Shown in pieces: positions 6,638 to 13,270 of a stretch of DNA of 32,213 nt. Made by a program: the position numbers and the translations under genes. The notes under the pieces were generated by a model. The model did no database searches. It was given only the letters and a program-made list of their open reading frames with translations, and was not told the origin of the DNA. Within the stretch, counting starts at the first letter, position 1. Each line of letters starts with the position of its first letter. The stretch is from the IMG/VR virus record IMGVR_UViG_3300032315_000677, positions 1 to 32,213 of that record; one strand, given 5' to 3'. Origin of the DNA: a virus.

Positions 6638-6829
6638 ATGGAACTCGTGAGCGTTGCTGTCGCCGGAGATCTGATGGTCGTGTCTTGCGCTCCTGGCTGG
6701 ACTGAGCGGGACTACGTCACCGCGACGAGCCCCTACCGGCATCTTGAAGCGCACTTGGCTGGTCTAACTGATGAAGCAGACGGCACCGAGATCTTGATCT
6801 TTGAGGTCCTCAGGGAGGAAGCCGCATGA
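6638..6829 (+). CDS. small early protein (63 aa), N terminus disrupted by a G tract
   Basis: The frame encodes 63 residues from ATG 6638, with no recognised family. That ATG has no normal ribosome site. The strong AAGGAGGAGGAACT lies at 6595-6608, directly before ATG 6609. Reading from 6609 gives MNVHSGGGGT and stops at 6650 because the 12-G run leaves the frame off by one; 13 Gs would give one protein of about 73 residues. The gene is therefore either frameshifted in this assembly or phase-variable. The 3' end overlaps the next gene (ATGA), so it is the first gene of the early/replication operon behind the operator region. Confidence 0.6.
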   Translation: MELVSVAVAGDLMVVSCAPGWTERDYVTATSPYRHLEAHLAGLTDEADGTEILIFEVLREEAA

Positions 6830-7002
6830 GTCACATTTCCTACAGCCAGTTCAACGAATACGTTGGCTGCTCAGAGCGATACCGGCTGACCCGCATCGTG
6901 GGTGTAGCCGAAGACCCCGCCTATTGGTTCGTTGGTGGTACTGCTGTCCATGCCGCAACAGAGGCGATTGACCGCGCACTCTTTGAGGAGTTCAAGGCAT
7001 GA
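6826..7002 (+). CDS. N-terminal piece of a Cas4/RecB-like nuclease (58 aa)
   Basis: The 58 residues contain ISYSQFNEYVGCSERYRL and GGTAVHAATEAIDRA, the usual N terminus of phage Cas4-family/RecB-like PD-(D/E)XK exonucleases: a lone cysteine (C15) that joins the Fe-S cluster, and the H42 motif. The remaining motifs are in the next ORF, which starts at 6999 with an ATGA overlap. Family members are usually one protein of about 280-300 residues; 58 plus 233 gives that length. This is either a genuine two-subunit split by translational coupling or a -1 frameshift from mutation or assembly error. ATG 6826 overlaps the upstream stop. Confidence 0.75.
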   Translation: MSHISYSQFNEYVGCSERYRLTRIVGVAEDPAYWFVGGTAVHAATEAIDRALFEEFKA

Positions 7003-7700
7003 ACAAATACCTAGAGATCGGTGTTGAAGAGTTCAACAAGTCCTGGCAGCAGGACATGGACGAGATCACACCGGGCAAGACGATCCGTGCAGGCGGTAGA
7101 CCTACCAAGGCGATGCCCTTCGGGGAAGATGGCACATGGTGGAAGGCACAAGGCCCTGCCTACATCCAGTCGTGGATCACCTGGCGTCAGGCGAATCCGA
7201 ACCTACACATCCTCACGATGGAAGACGGCTCCCCCGCTATCGAGCTGGGGGTACTGGCTGACATTGAGGTGGATGCCGGTGAGGTCATTCAACTGAAGGG
7301 CTACATCGACCGTGTCTTCGTGGATGAATCCACGGGTCAGGTCCTGATCGTGGACCTGAAGACAGGCAAGACCACACCTAACGGTATGCAGCTTGGCTTC
7401 TACAGGCGTGCATTGAAGGCCGCGTACGGCATTGACGCACAGTACGGGGCTTACTGGATGGCTCGTGAGGGAAGCCTGTCTGCAATTGAAAACCTAGATC
7501 CGTATAGCGATCAGGTCATCGACTATTGGGTAGCCAAGACCTACGCAGGGGTGAAGGCAGAGATCTTCCTGCCGCACATCACCAACCTGTGCAAGGGCTG
7601 CGGTGTGAAGCAGCACTGCTACGTCTTCAATCCCAACACAAGATTTTCACCGTTCAATACTAACAACCAACCCGTAATGCAGGAGGAAGCGAATGTCTAG
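6999..7700 (+). CDS. Cas4/RecB-like PD-(D/E)XK exonuclease, main part (233 aa)
   Basis: The catalytic PD-(D/E)XK core is visible: GYIDRVF with D104, then LIVDLKTG with D119 and K121, and the QLGFYRRAL helix at 131-139. Three C-terminal cysteines, CKGCGVKQHC (C198, C201, C207), would join C15 of the preceding ORF to hold a 4Fe-4S cluster, as in Cas4/AddB-type nucleases. These act as single-strand exonucleases in phage recombination and replication. The start ATGA overlaps the N-terminal piece and its stop overlaps the next gene. Part of its active-site segment is duplicated in a small gene at 14021-14182. Confidence 0.85.
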   Translation: MNKYLEIGVEEFNKSWQQDMDEITPGKTIRAGGRPTKAMPFGEDGTWWKAQGPAYIQSWITWRQANPNLHILTMEDGSPAIELGVLADIEVDAGEVIQLKGYIDRVFVDESTGQVLIVDLKTGKTTPNGMQLGFYRRALKAAYGIDAQYGAYWMAREGSLSAIENLDPYSDQVIDYWVAKTYAGVKAEIFLPHITNLCKGCGVKQHCYVFNPNTRFSPFNTNNQPVMQEEANV

Positions 7701-8160
7701 CACCGAGTCCCCGTTCAGCGCGAACATGCGTGTTCGCCTTTCCGATCACGATGTGCAGCTCACAGTTCGTGGAGACACATCCTCAGACTTCAACCTTCGA
7801 TGGGCTGAACTGGCTGAGTCCATGCCTGTCCTCATCGAATCCATTCAACTCACTCTGGCAGCGTCTAACGCTGCTTCCTTGACCCAGCAGCCGGTGGGAA
7901 CGCCTCCTCCTGCGCCTGCTGCTGTGGTGAGCGACGGTGGCTGGGCTACGCCAGCGCCCTCCCCCCAGGCTGCGCCTCCCCCGGCGTTCTCAGCCGCCGT
8001 CGCTCCCGTCTGCGCTCATGGTCCGCGCAATCCCGTATCCAAGGTTGGCGACAAGGGACCTTGGAAAGGCTGGTTCTGCAACGTGCCAAAGGGTGGGGCG
8101 AAGTGCGACCCAATCTTCGTGGACAAGCGTTCCCCCGAGTGGTCTTCGTTCCCCGGTTAA
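7693..8160 (+). CDS. hypothetical protein with C-terminal zinc ribbon, nuclease-associated (155 aa)
   Basis: Three parts are visible. A beta-rich N domain (about 1-58; MRVRLSDHDVQLTVRGDTS) is followed by a Pro/Ala-rich linker (about 68-105). The C-terminal ribbon-like segment has CAHG, then GPWKGWFC and AKCDPIF, giving three cysteines and one histidine as possible zinc ligands. Proteins of this layout are common beside Cas4-type nucleases in actinophages but lack a known function. A single-strand DNA-binding or nuclease-partner role is inference. ATG 7693 overlaps the nuclease stop by 8 bases. Confidence 0.7.
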   Translation: MSSTESPFSANMRVRLSDHDVQLTVRGDTSSDFNLRWAELAESMPVLIESIQLTLAASNAASLTQQPVGTPPPAPAAVVSDGGWATPAPSPQAAPPPAFSAAVAPVCAHGPRNPVSKVGDKGPWKGWFCNVPKGGAKCDPIFVDKRSPEWSSFPG

Positions 8161-8163
8161 GGC

Positions 8164-8946
8164 ATGAGGCGACTAGACCGTGCAGTTCAACACCTGGATC
8201 GGGGCGGGGCCACAATCCCCGTCCCGTTCCGGTCTTGGGCTGACTACCAAGTGTCGATACGGAGGGGTGAGGTGACCCAGTTCGCTGGTCCACCGGGTGC
8301 AGGCAAGTCCACCCTGGCCCTATCTGTGGCTGTGCTGTCTTGCGTGCCCACGTTGTACGCCAGCATGGACACACACGAAACCACGATGGCTCTACGCACA
8401 ACAGCGATGGTCACAGGCCTTGCTCAAAGTGATGTGGAGAACAGGATCAAGGAGAACCCCACCTGGGCATCAGAGATCCTGGCATCCAAGGCTAGTCACA
8501 TCTCGTGGATGTTCGATGCCTCCCCATCCCTACAGGATTTGTCCGATGAACTGTCCCTGTACCGGGAGATCAATGGTCAGCCACCGCATCTACTGGTGGT
8601 GGACAACATGATCGACGTAACCCACGACTCAGGAGATGAGTTCTCATCCCTGCGCTCCCTGTCCAGGGAGCTGAAGTGGTGGGCTCGTGAGACAGGTGCT
8701 GCTGTGCTGGCCCTGCATCACACCTCGGAGCAGTTCAACGGCAATCCGTGTCCTCCTCGTGCTGCCTTGCACGGGAAGATCTCGCAGATCCCTAGCCTCA
8801 TCTGCACCCTGGCTTCACCCAGTGACGGCCTGATGGCTATCGCCCCGGTGAAGAACAGGTATGGCCCTGCTGACCCATCGGGTCAGACAGCCATGTGGAT
8901 GGAGTACACACCCGCCACCATGCAGATCAAGGACATCAATCTGTGA
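8164..8946 (+). CDS. DnaB/RecA-like ATPase, candidate replicative helicase (260 aa)
   Basis: Walker A GPPGAGKST (42-50) and Walker B LLVVDN (D147) sit in a RecA/DnaB-type core. ALHHTSE (183-189) occupies the position of the DnaB H4/sensor region. It lacks the N-terminal DnaB domain, so it resembles the short RepA/KaiC-like helicases of actinophages. It would unwind the fork together with the primase encoded downstream. AAGG lies just upstream of ATG 8164, and the TGA overlaps the GTG start of the next gene. The family is clear, but helicase versus recombinase is not proven by sequence alone. Confidence 0.85.
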   Translation: MRRLDRAVQHLDRGGATIPVPFRSWADYQVSIRRGEVTQFAGPPGAGKSTLALSVAVLSCVPTLYASMDTHETTMALRTTAMVTGLAQSDVENRIKENPTWASEILASKASHISWMFDASPSLQDLSDELSLYREINGQPPHLLVVDNMIDVTHDSGDEFSSLRSLSRELKWWARETGAAVLALHHTSEQFNGNPCPPRAALHGKISQIPSLICTLASPSDGLMAIAPVKNRYGPADPSGQTAMWMEYTPATMQIKDINL

Positions 8947-9047
8947 GCGAGTGCAGGCACGAGGGATGCGTGCGACTGGTCACCTTCGAGGGTGATGAGA
9001 ACACCGTGTGCTGCGACTGTGGGGTGGAGCTACATGGATGCCTCTAG
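8943..9047 (+). CDS. 34-aa zinc-finger miniprotein
   Basis: A GTG start overlapping the helicase stop (GTGA) opens a 35-codon frame, MSECRHEGCVRLV... then TVCCDCGVELHGCL. The ligands CRHEGC and CCDC would form a compact zinc ribbon. The gene overlaps the next start (9034) by 14 bases, so it is wedged between helicase and resolvase in a fully coupled operon. It resembles many tiny Cys-rich proteins of actinophages. The function is unknown, and it could be a helicase or nuclease accessory. Confidence 0.55.
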   Translation: MSECRHEGCVRLVTFEGDENTVCCDCGVELHGCL

Positions 9048-9426
9048 TAAGGCCAGAGCAGCGAAGCGCAAGGGCGCACAGTTTGAAGTGGACCTTGAAC
9101 AGATGTTCCGTGAGAGGTTCCTGCATGCCACGAGACTGGTCAGGCGTGGAAAGGATGATGAGGGAGACATCCTCATCAGGGTCCACGACCTGGCTGTGAT
9201 CCTTGAGGCCAAGAACGAGAAGGCCATTGACCTGGCTGGCTACATGAAGGAAGCCACCGAAGAAGCGTTGCGGTGGGAGTCCAAGCATGTGCATGAGCCG
9301 ATGCCTGCTGATCTCGTGATCGGGGCTGCCGCCGTGAAGCGGCGCATGCAGCCCACATCCAAGTCGTACATCGTCATGGAGGCTGATGACTTTGCCGAAC
9401 TCCTCTTACACCTACAGAAGAGGTGA
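9034..9426 (+). CDS. Holliday junction resolvase-like PD-(D/E)XK endonuclease (130 aa)
   Basis: KGAQFEVDL (E18), GKDDEGDILI (D45) and VILEAKN (E58, K60) follow the E...GD...ExK signature of Hjc/VSR-like phage Holliday junction resolvases, which resolve branched DNA before packaging. The length is normal. ATG 9034 follows GGTGGAG with good spacing, while the frame remains open upstream to 8992. The latter start would overlap the small zinc-finger gene more deeply and is less likely. It overlaps the primase zinc-ribbon gene by about 41 bases. Confidence 0.82.
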   Translation: MDASSKARAAKRKGAQFEVDLEQMFRERFLHATRLVRRGKDDEGDILIRVHDLAVILEAKNEKAIDLAGYMKEATEEALRWESKHVHEPMPADLVIGAAAVKRRMQPTSKSYIVMEADDFAELLLHLQKR

Positions 9427-9778
9427 CCTGTGGGCTGTACTCGCATACCTAGGTTGGAAGCTGCCTGGTCCTCGGTCGGGGTGGCAGACCATCTCCTGCG
9501 GGATGCACGCAGACAACACACCCAGTTGCAGGGTCAACAACGAGACGGGCGCGGTTGCCTGCATGAGTTGTGGCTTTCGTGGGGACCTACCGAAACTAGT
9601 CAAGGAGGCACAGGGAGTTGAGTACAGGGATGCTTTCCGAATCATTGCGGATGTCACTAGCGGAAGCGGCAACGACGTACCACCAGTCGGTAGATCTGGC
9701 CTCGGAGTATCTGGCTCGCAGAGGGATTACTCAGGCAGCAGCAGCCGCTCATCTTCTCGGGTACGTCACAGAGGCTAA
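9386..9778 (+). CDS. primase zinc-binding subunit (CHC2-like, 130 aa)
   Basis: C38, H41, C59 and C62 in ISCGMHADNTPSC and VACMSCGFRGD give the DnaG-type zinc ribbon that recognises template DNA. The tail (after about residue 90) is Gly/Ser/Arg-rich, as in actinophage primase zinc-ribbon proteins. The catalytic TOPRIM domain is in the next ORF, in a different frame. The start is ATG 9386 with GGAGG 3 bases upstream; TTG 9392 gives better spacing. Its last 149 bases overlap the TOPRIM gene out of frame, so that DNA encodes two proteins. Confidence 0.8.
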   Translation: MTLPNSSYTYRRGDLWAVLAYLGWKLPGPRSGWQTISCGMHADNTPSCRVNNETGAVACMSCGFRGDLPKLVKEAQGVEYRDAFRIIADVTSGSGNDVPPVGRSGLGVSGSQRDYSGSSSRSSSRVRHRG

Positions 9779-10253
9779 CGTCGCTGTCGGGCATGAGTCA
9801 TTCGTGAACCGGGTGTCCATCCCCTACATCACGACGACAGGTGTCATCGACCTCAGGTTCAGGTCGATATCGGATGAGGTATCACCTAAGTACCTGGGTC
9901 GGGTAGGTGCAGAGCTGACGCTCTACAACCCGCTGGCCTTCTCCGTCCCCTCCGATGCGATCGCCATCTGTGAGGGCGAGATCGACACCATCACAGCCCA
10001 CACCTTGGTCGGTATCCCCGCCATTGGGATCGCAGGGGTGAACGCCTGGAAGCCGTACTACGCACGCGCCTTCGGTGACTATCAGCGTGTGCTGGTACTG
10101 GCTGACGGTGACCAACCGGGCCGGGAACTGGGCAAGAAGATCGCCACACAGGTGGACCAAGCAGTCGTCATCGTCATGCCTGACGGCATGGATGTGAACG
10201 GCACCTATCTCCAAGAGGGTGCCGAAGGTATTCGTAGGAGGGCTGGTGTCTGA
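9630..10253 (+). CDS. primase catalytic subunit with TOPRIM domain (207 aa)
   Basis: ICEGEIDTITA (E115) and VLADGDQPG (D159, D161) are the metal-binding Glu and DxD of a TOPRIM domain, so this is the catalytic half of a DnaG-like primase. The N-terminal part has the YLARRGI helix seen before TOPRIM in phage primases. ATG 9630 is chosen, with a weak ribosome site (GGGAG 12 bases upstream); the frame extends to TTG 9618. The overlap with the zinc-ribbon gene suggests translational coupling. The zinc-ribbon protein and this one would act together to prime replication. Confidence 0.8.
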   Translation: MLSESLRMSLAEAATTYHQSVDLASEYLARRGITQAAAAAHLLGYVTEANVAVGHESFVNRVSIPYITTTGVIDLRFRSISDEVSPKYLGRVGAELTLYNPLAFSVPSDAIAICEGEIDTITAHTLVGIPAIGIAGVNAWKPYYARAFGDYQRVLVLADGDQPGRELGKKIATQVDQAVVIVMPDGMDVNGTYLQEGAEGIRRRAGV

Positions 10254-10665
10254 GTTTGATGAACGAGGATTGGCAAAGGCTCATGTCCGCATTACAGGAT
10301 CTGGGTTTAGTGAGGATCAAGATCGACAAGAAGAACGGTTTCATAGGGGGCTACCTGCCGCCGAGCAGGGACTGAATGCGGCGTTTCTATTCGATGTCGT
10401 ATCTGCCTTCAATGAGGCTGAAGACTTGCTCATCGGCAGGCACCAAGACTACGGTCCCGGCAATATCGCCAATGCCTACCCCGATCCCCTGACTGCACTC
10501 GTGGTTCGCATGGGTGACAAGTTGGAACGGATCAAGCACATCCTCAAGAGTGAGGGTGAGGCTGTCTACGGCGAGCGGCTTCGGGATTCATGGCTTGACC
10601 TTGCGAACTATGCACTCATCGGTGTCATGTGTCAGGACGGCAAGTGGCCTGGGGTCAAGCGGTGA
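10246..10665 (+). CDS. DUF1599 / nucleotide-modification-associated domain protein
   Basis: The conserved block runs from about 10372 on: AFNEAEDLLIGRHQDYGPGNI, then LTALVVRMGDKLERIKHIL, then DSWLDLANYALIG. It matches DUF1599 (Nmad1, PF07659), an all-alpha MazG-like domain linked to phage nucleotide or DNA modification. The start is unclear. GTG 10246 has AGGAGG 4 bases upstream and overlaps the primase stop, but the first 40 residues look unlike the family and overlap another plausible small ORF at 10259. Other options are GTG 10219, TTG 10270 or a rare CTG at 10372 overlapping TGA. The stop overlaps the next GTG. Confidence 0.75.
   Translation: MSEFDERGLAKAHVRITGSGFSEDQDRQEERFHRGLPAAEQGLNAAFLFDVVSAFNEAEDLLIGRHQDYGPGNIANAYPDPLTALVVRMGDKLERIKHILKSEGEAVYGERLRDSWLDLANYALIGVMCQDGKWPGVKR
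10259..10375 (+). CDS. possible 38-aa protein overlapping the DUF1599 N terminus
   Basis: In the +1 frame relative to the DUF1599 gene, MNEDWQRLMSALQDLG then VRIKIDKKNGF and GYLPPSRD reads like a real helix-strand mini-domain. Its stop TGA at 10373 overlaps the point where the conserved DUF1599 sequence begins. The AGGAGG at 10236 is 17 bases from its ATG, too far for a standard ribosome site. It may be a separate small gene, the true N terminus of DUF1599 joined by frameshift, or a fortuitous frame. Confidence 0.35.
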   Translation: MNEDWQRLMSALQDLGLVRIKIDKKNGFIGGYLPPSRD

Positions 10666-10895
10666 CATTCAGCGAAGAAGACTTCCCCGACGTATCGGCA
10701 ATGGTCGATCCGTATGTGGATGTACATCTGGCAAGCGGCAAGACCATCAGGCTTGCGGAGATCTCCATCGTGGAAGTGGCGAAGCGACTGCATCATTACG
10801 GCTTCGTGTACCTGTCAGACGGCGAAGGAAGTTATGCCGTGTTCTTCGGGCACGGAGTGTGTGCCCTGACTGTGCCTAGCGCGAACGATAAGTGA
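10662..10895 (+). CDS. hypothetical protein (77 aa)
   Basis: A GTG start overlapping the upstream TGA (GTGA) gives 77 residues, MTFSEEDFPDVSAMV... with alternating strand-like segments (VDVHLASGKTIRLAEISI, GFVYLSDGEGSYAVFF). I do not recognise it. The frame opens upstream at 10629, but the coupled GTG is more likely given the operon's pattern of 4-base overlaps. It lies between the DUF1599 protein and a metallophosphoesterase, a neighbourhood concerned with nucleotide or nucleic-acid chemistry. Confidence 0.65.
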   Translation: MTFSEEDFPDVSAMVDPYVDVHLASGKTIRLAEISIVEVAKRLHHYGFVYLSDGEGSYAVFFGHGVCALTVPSANDK

Positions 10896-10908
10896 GAGGG
10901 CCATAACT

Positions 10909-11652
10909 ATGCGCCGCGTATGGATCATTTCCGATCTTCAAGTTCCCCTGCACGATAGGGCCGCAGTGTCCGCTGTTGCACAAGCAATCTCAGACCTCAA
11001 GGGTCCCGATGATCTTGTTGCTACGGCTGGGGATGAAATGGATTTCACTCAAATAGGACGGTGGTCCCAAGGGACGGCACTGGAATGGTCACGCACCATT
11101 GGCAAAGACCGGGACATGACGGTTCAGATCCTGAAAGACCTTCAGGTCGATGTCTGTGTCCGCTCGAACCACACAGACAGGCTATTCACATCCCTCATGC
11201 GACGGCTTCCTGGCTTGATTGGTCTGCCGGAACTGGAGCTGGAGAACTTCCTGCGTCTGCCTGAACTCAACATCCATTTCTCAAAGGGTGCCTATCCCGT
11301 GGCACCGGGCTGGAATCTGCTCCACGGCGATGAAGCAGGAGTGTCACAGATTGCTGGGCAGACAGCGGCTGGACTGGTGAAGAAGGTCGGCACCTCCGTT
11401 GCCTGCGGTCACACTCATCGCCTCGGCCTAGTTCCCTACACGACCTCAGTGAATGGGCGCGTGACGCGCACCCTCTTTGGATTCGAGGTCGGGAATCTGA
11501 TGGACATGAGGAAGGCGACTTACGCAAAGACCCACAACTGGCAGCAGGGCTTCGGCCTGCTCTATGTGGACGGCACTCATGTCACACCCTGCCCCATCCC
11601 CATTCAGAAGAAGTCATTCGTCATTGAGGGAGAGCGTTACTCGTGGAACTGA
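10909..11652 (+). CDS. calcineurin-like metallophosphoesterase (247 aa)
   Basis: The five metal-binding motifs appear in order: SDLQVPLH (D9, H15), GDEMD (D42), SNHTD (N87, H88), LHGDE (H139) and GHTHR (H168, H170). These proteins hydrolyse phosphomono- or diesters, often DNA ends or cyclic nucleotides; the phage substrate is not known. GNH is altered to SNH, a common variant. It follows the 77-aa gene by 13 bases with AGAGGG upstream, and its stop overlaps the GTG start of the sigma-like gene. It could process DNA or RNA ends during replication (inference). Confidence 0.82.
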   Translation: MRRVWIISDLQVPLHDRAAVSAVAQAISDLKGPDDLVATAGDEMDFTQIGRWSQGTALEWSRTIGKDRDMTVQILKDLQVDVCVRSNHTDRLFTSLMRRLPGLIGLPELELENFLRLPELNIHFSKGAYPVAPGWNLLHGDEAGVSQIAGQTAAGLVKKVGTSVACGHTHRLGLVPYTTSVNGRVTRTLFGFEVGNLMDMRKATYAKTHNWQQGFGLLYVDGTHVTPCPIPIQKKSFVIEGERYSWN

Positions 11653-12266
11653 CTGATCGAGAACTACAGGTGATCACTCAGGGGGCGACCAATGCTTACA
11701 ACGCACAACGAAAGTTCATGGATGTCGGTGACCTCATCAATGAGGCCGTGCTGTGGGCGCTCACGCATGAGAAGAAGTTGCTCATGTGGCGGGAGAAGGG
11801 CAAGCACGGTGAGAACTTGCTGCGCTTCTCTGCGAAGCAGCATTGCCTGTCGCTGATTGGCAAGGAGCGCAGGCGTATCTATGTGTTGGAGAAGGATGAC
11901 ATCGCCTACTACACGCCTGCGATTGTGCGTGAGGTACTGCCTGACATCTTCGACATTGACGACTGGCTGTCAGGTTCCACGAATGATCAGGAGCGGGTGT
12001 CGGGTACATCCCGACCAAGTGAGGGCAACACTCGCCTCGCCACGGTAGTCGATGTGAAGTCTGGCTTCGACTCTTTGAGTGTCGATGACAAGGCCCTGCT
12101 CACGGATCTGTATGCCGATGGTGGTGTCACGCATCAGGTGCTGGCAGCCACGTTGGAGGTTGCCGAGAAGACGATTCAACGCCGGGAGCAGCGTGCGGTG
12201 CAGCGTCTGGTGGACAAGCTGGGTGGTGAGCTGCCCTGGTGGGACATGAAGGGTCGAAGCGCATGA
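11643..12266 (+). CDS. sigma-factor-like HTH protein (207 aa)
   Basis: The N-terminal region (FMDVGDLINEAVLWALTHEK) resembles sigma region 2 helices. The C terminus (LSVDDKALLTDLYADGGVTHQVLAATLEVAEKTIQRREQRAVQRL), about residues 140-195, resembles sigma region 4 with its helix-turn-helix. It probably binds host RNA polymerase to redirect transcription to later phage genes (inference). An alternative is a plain transcriptional activator. GTG 11643 has GAGGGAGAG upstream and overlaps the phosphoesterase stop by 10 bases. The stop overlaps the next ATG (ATGA). Confidence 0.65.
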   Translation: MELTDRELQVITQGATNAYNAQRKFMDVGDLINEAVLWALTHEKKLLMWREKGKHGENLLRFSAKQHCLSLIGKERRRIYVLEKDDIAYYTPAIVREVLPDIFDIDDWLSGSTNDQERVSGTSRPSEGNTRLATVVDVKSGFDSLSVDDKALLTDLYADGGVTHQVLAATLEVAEKTIQRREQRAVQRLVDKLGGELPWWDMKGRSA

Positions 12267-12391
12267 ACTGGACTTGGCTAATCATCCCTGTGTTCAGCCT
12301 ATTCGGGCTGGCTGTCGGTTGGATTGTGGGCACGATCCTGCTGTCGTTCAGGGATGACCCGCACGATATTTGGGAAGACTGGGAAGACTGA
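12263..12391 (+). CDS. 42-aa single-pass membrane protein
   Basis: The ATG overlaps the sigma-like gene stop. The peptide has one strongly hydrophobic helix (about residues 3-28, ending VGTILLSF) and then a short acidic cytoplasmic tail, RDDPHDIWEDWED. The N terminus is short and probably extracytoplasmic. It ends the + early operon and is followed by a hairpin at 12409. Small membrane proteins at such positions can be superinfection-exclusion or anti-sigma partners, but nothing in the sequence decides this. Confidence 0.6.
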   Translation: MNWTWLIIPVFSLFGLAVGWIVGTILLSFRDDPHDIWEDWED

Positions 12392-12408
12392 AGCGCATGA
12401 TGTGCAGA

Positions 12409-12429
12409 CCCCGCTCGAAGTAAGCGGGG
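12409..12429. terminator. hairpin between convergent operons
   Basis: CCCCGCT (12409-12415) pairs with AGCGGGG (12423-12429) over a 7-base loop. It lies in the 55-bp gap between the + early operon and the - accessory operon. A symmetric stem here could act in both directions. No T-run is present on either side. Confidence 0.5.
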
Positions 12430-12446
12430 CCTCACACCAGAAACAG

Positions 12447-12641
12447 TCAGTCACCTCTGCGCCATGCTGCATCAAAGACGAAGGCGCACTTGCAGGTGCA
12501 GCGACCCTGCTTCAGTGGAATGTATTCTCCACACCAGAAGCAGTGAGTGAGCCCATCAAAGTGTTCAGCTAGGGCACGCATCCTGTCAGGAGTTGAAGGC
12601 TTTACTCCCTTTGCTTCGCCTACGAATACAACGCGTCTCAT
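12447..12641 (-). CDS. zinc-finger-like small protein (64 aa)
   Basis: The cysteine pattern THCFWCGEYIPLKQGRCTCKCAF (CxxC ... CxCxC) marks a small metal-binding domain. The N terminus is basic (MRRVVFVGEAKGVK). It is the last gene of the minus-strand accessory operon and overlaps the preceding gene by 4 bases (ATGA). One of several zinc-ribbon proteins in this operon. The function is unknown. Confidence 0.6.
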   Translation of the reverse strand: MRRVVFVGEAKGVKPSTPDRMRALAEHFDGLTHCFWCGEYIPLKQGRCTCKCAFVFDAAWRRGD

Positions 12642-12874
12642 CTTGGCAGCCCTACCAGAATGTCGTACCCCTCCACCCCAAGCTGAGACTCACTGAACGT
12701 CTCATCCACGATGTCTGAACGGAAGCACAGCGACAGGAAGCACTCGTCCAGCACCGTGTCCTTCGGGATATGCAACCGCTCCACCTCAGCGATCCATGCC
12801 AGTACGTCATGGATCGTGGCCTTGTCCTTATCCAGCCCCACAAGAACCAGGGCACTGCTCATTACGCTATCCAT
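12638..12874 (-). CDS. hypothetical protein (78 aa)
   Basis: An acidic mostly helical protein (ATIHDVLAWIAEVERLHI, then DECFLSLCFRSD). No family is recognised. ATG 12874 has AAGGA about 10 bases upstream, whereas the internal ATG 12862 has no ribosome site. The gene overlaps the upstream gene by 13 bases and the downstream gene by 4, in the tightly packed accessory operon. Confidence 0.6.
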   Translation of the reverse strand: MDSVMSSALVLVGLDKDKATIHDVLAWIAEVERLHIPKDTVLDECFLSLCFRSDIVDETFSESQLGVEGYDILVGLPR

Positions 12875-13056
12875 GCCTCTTGTTCCTTCCTCACGTTCTC
12901 AATGGCTTGCCACAACTCATCCCTCACCACAGCATCGGGATGTGTCGTAGCCCAAGTCATCAGGTACTGCTCGATACGGTCTTTCGTATCGCGACAGCCA
13001 CGCTCGTAGGCCTGCCGCTTGATCCGGTCATACTCAGGTTCCAGAATGTTGTTCAT
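12862..13056 (-). CDS. hypothetical protein (64 aa)
   Basis: A highly charged helical protein (YDRIKRQAYERGCRDTKDRIEQYLMTWA, then RDELWQAIENVRKEQEAWIA). It may form a coiled coil or bind another protein. Of the tandem ATGs at 13059 and 13056, the second has GAGG at 6-base spacing. It overlaps neighbours on both sides. The function is unknown. Confidence 0.6.
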   Translation of the reverse strand: MNNILEPEYDRIKRQAYERGCRDTKDRIEQYLMTWATTHPDAVVRDELWQAIENVRKEQEAWIA

Positions 13057-13270
13057 CATCAGCCTCAGTAGGTGCGATCAGGTGTGCCCCGCATGCGAGA
13101 CACCGAATATCTGTGAAATACAAAGCGATCTGCCTGTCATGGAAGACAGTGATCGTGGCGAAGCTGTGATTCCCACATAGACACATGTGCGTCGGGCCAG
13201 CGAACCTGTAGTCAGGCCCACCCTCAGCCAACTCATCGAAGATGTGGGACCAGGGCTTCACTTCGCTCAT
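13034..13270 (-). CDS. zinc-ribbon protein (78 aa)
   Basis: CLCG (about residue 30) and CLACG (about residue 57) frame a four-cysteine ribbon with beta-strand-like sequence between (FATITVFHDRQIALYFTDI), the usual layout of a zinc beta-ribbon. Its ATG overlaps the upstream stop (ATGA) and has no good ribosome site of its own, so translation probably depends on coupling. The function is unknown. Confidence 0.62.
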   Translation of the reverse strand: MSEVKPWSHIFDELAEGGPDYRFAGPTHMCLCGNHSFATITVFHDRQIALYFTDIRCLACGAHLIAPTEADDEQHSGT

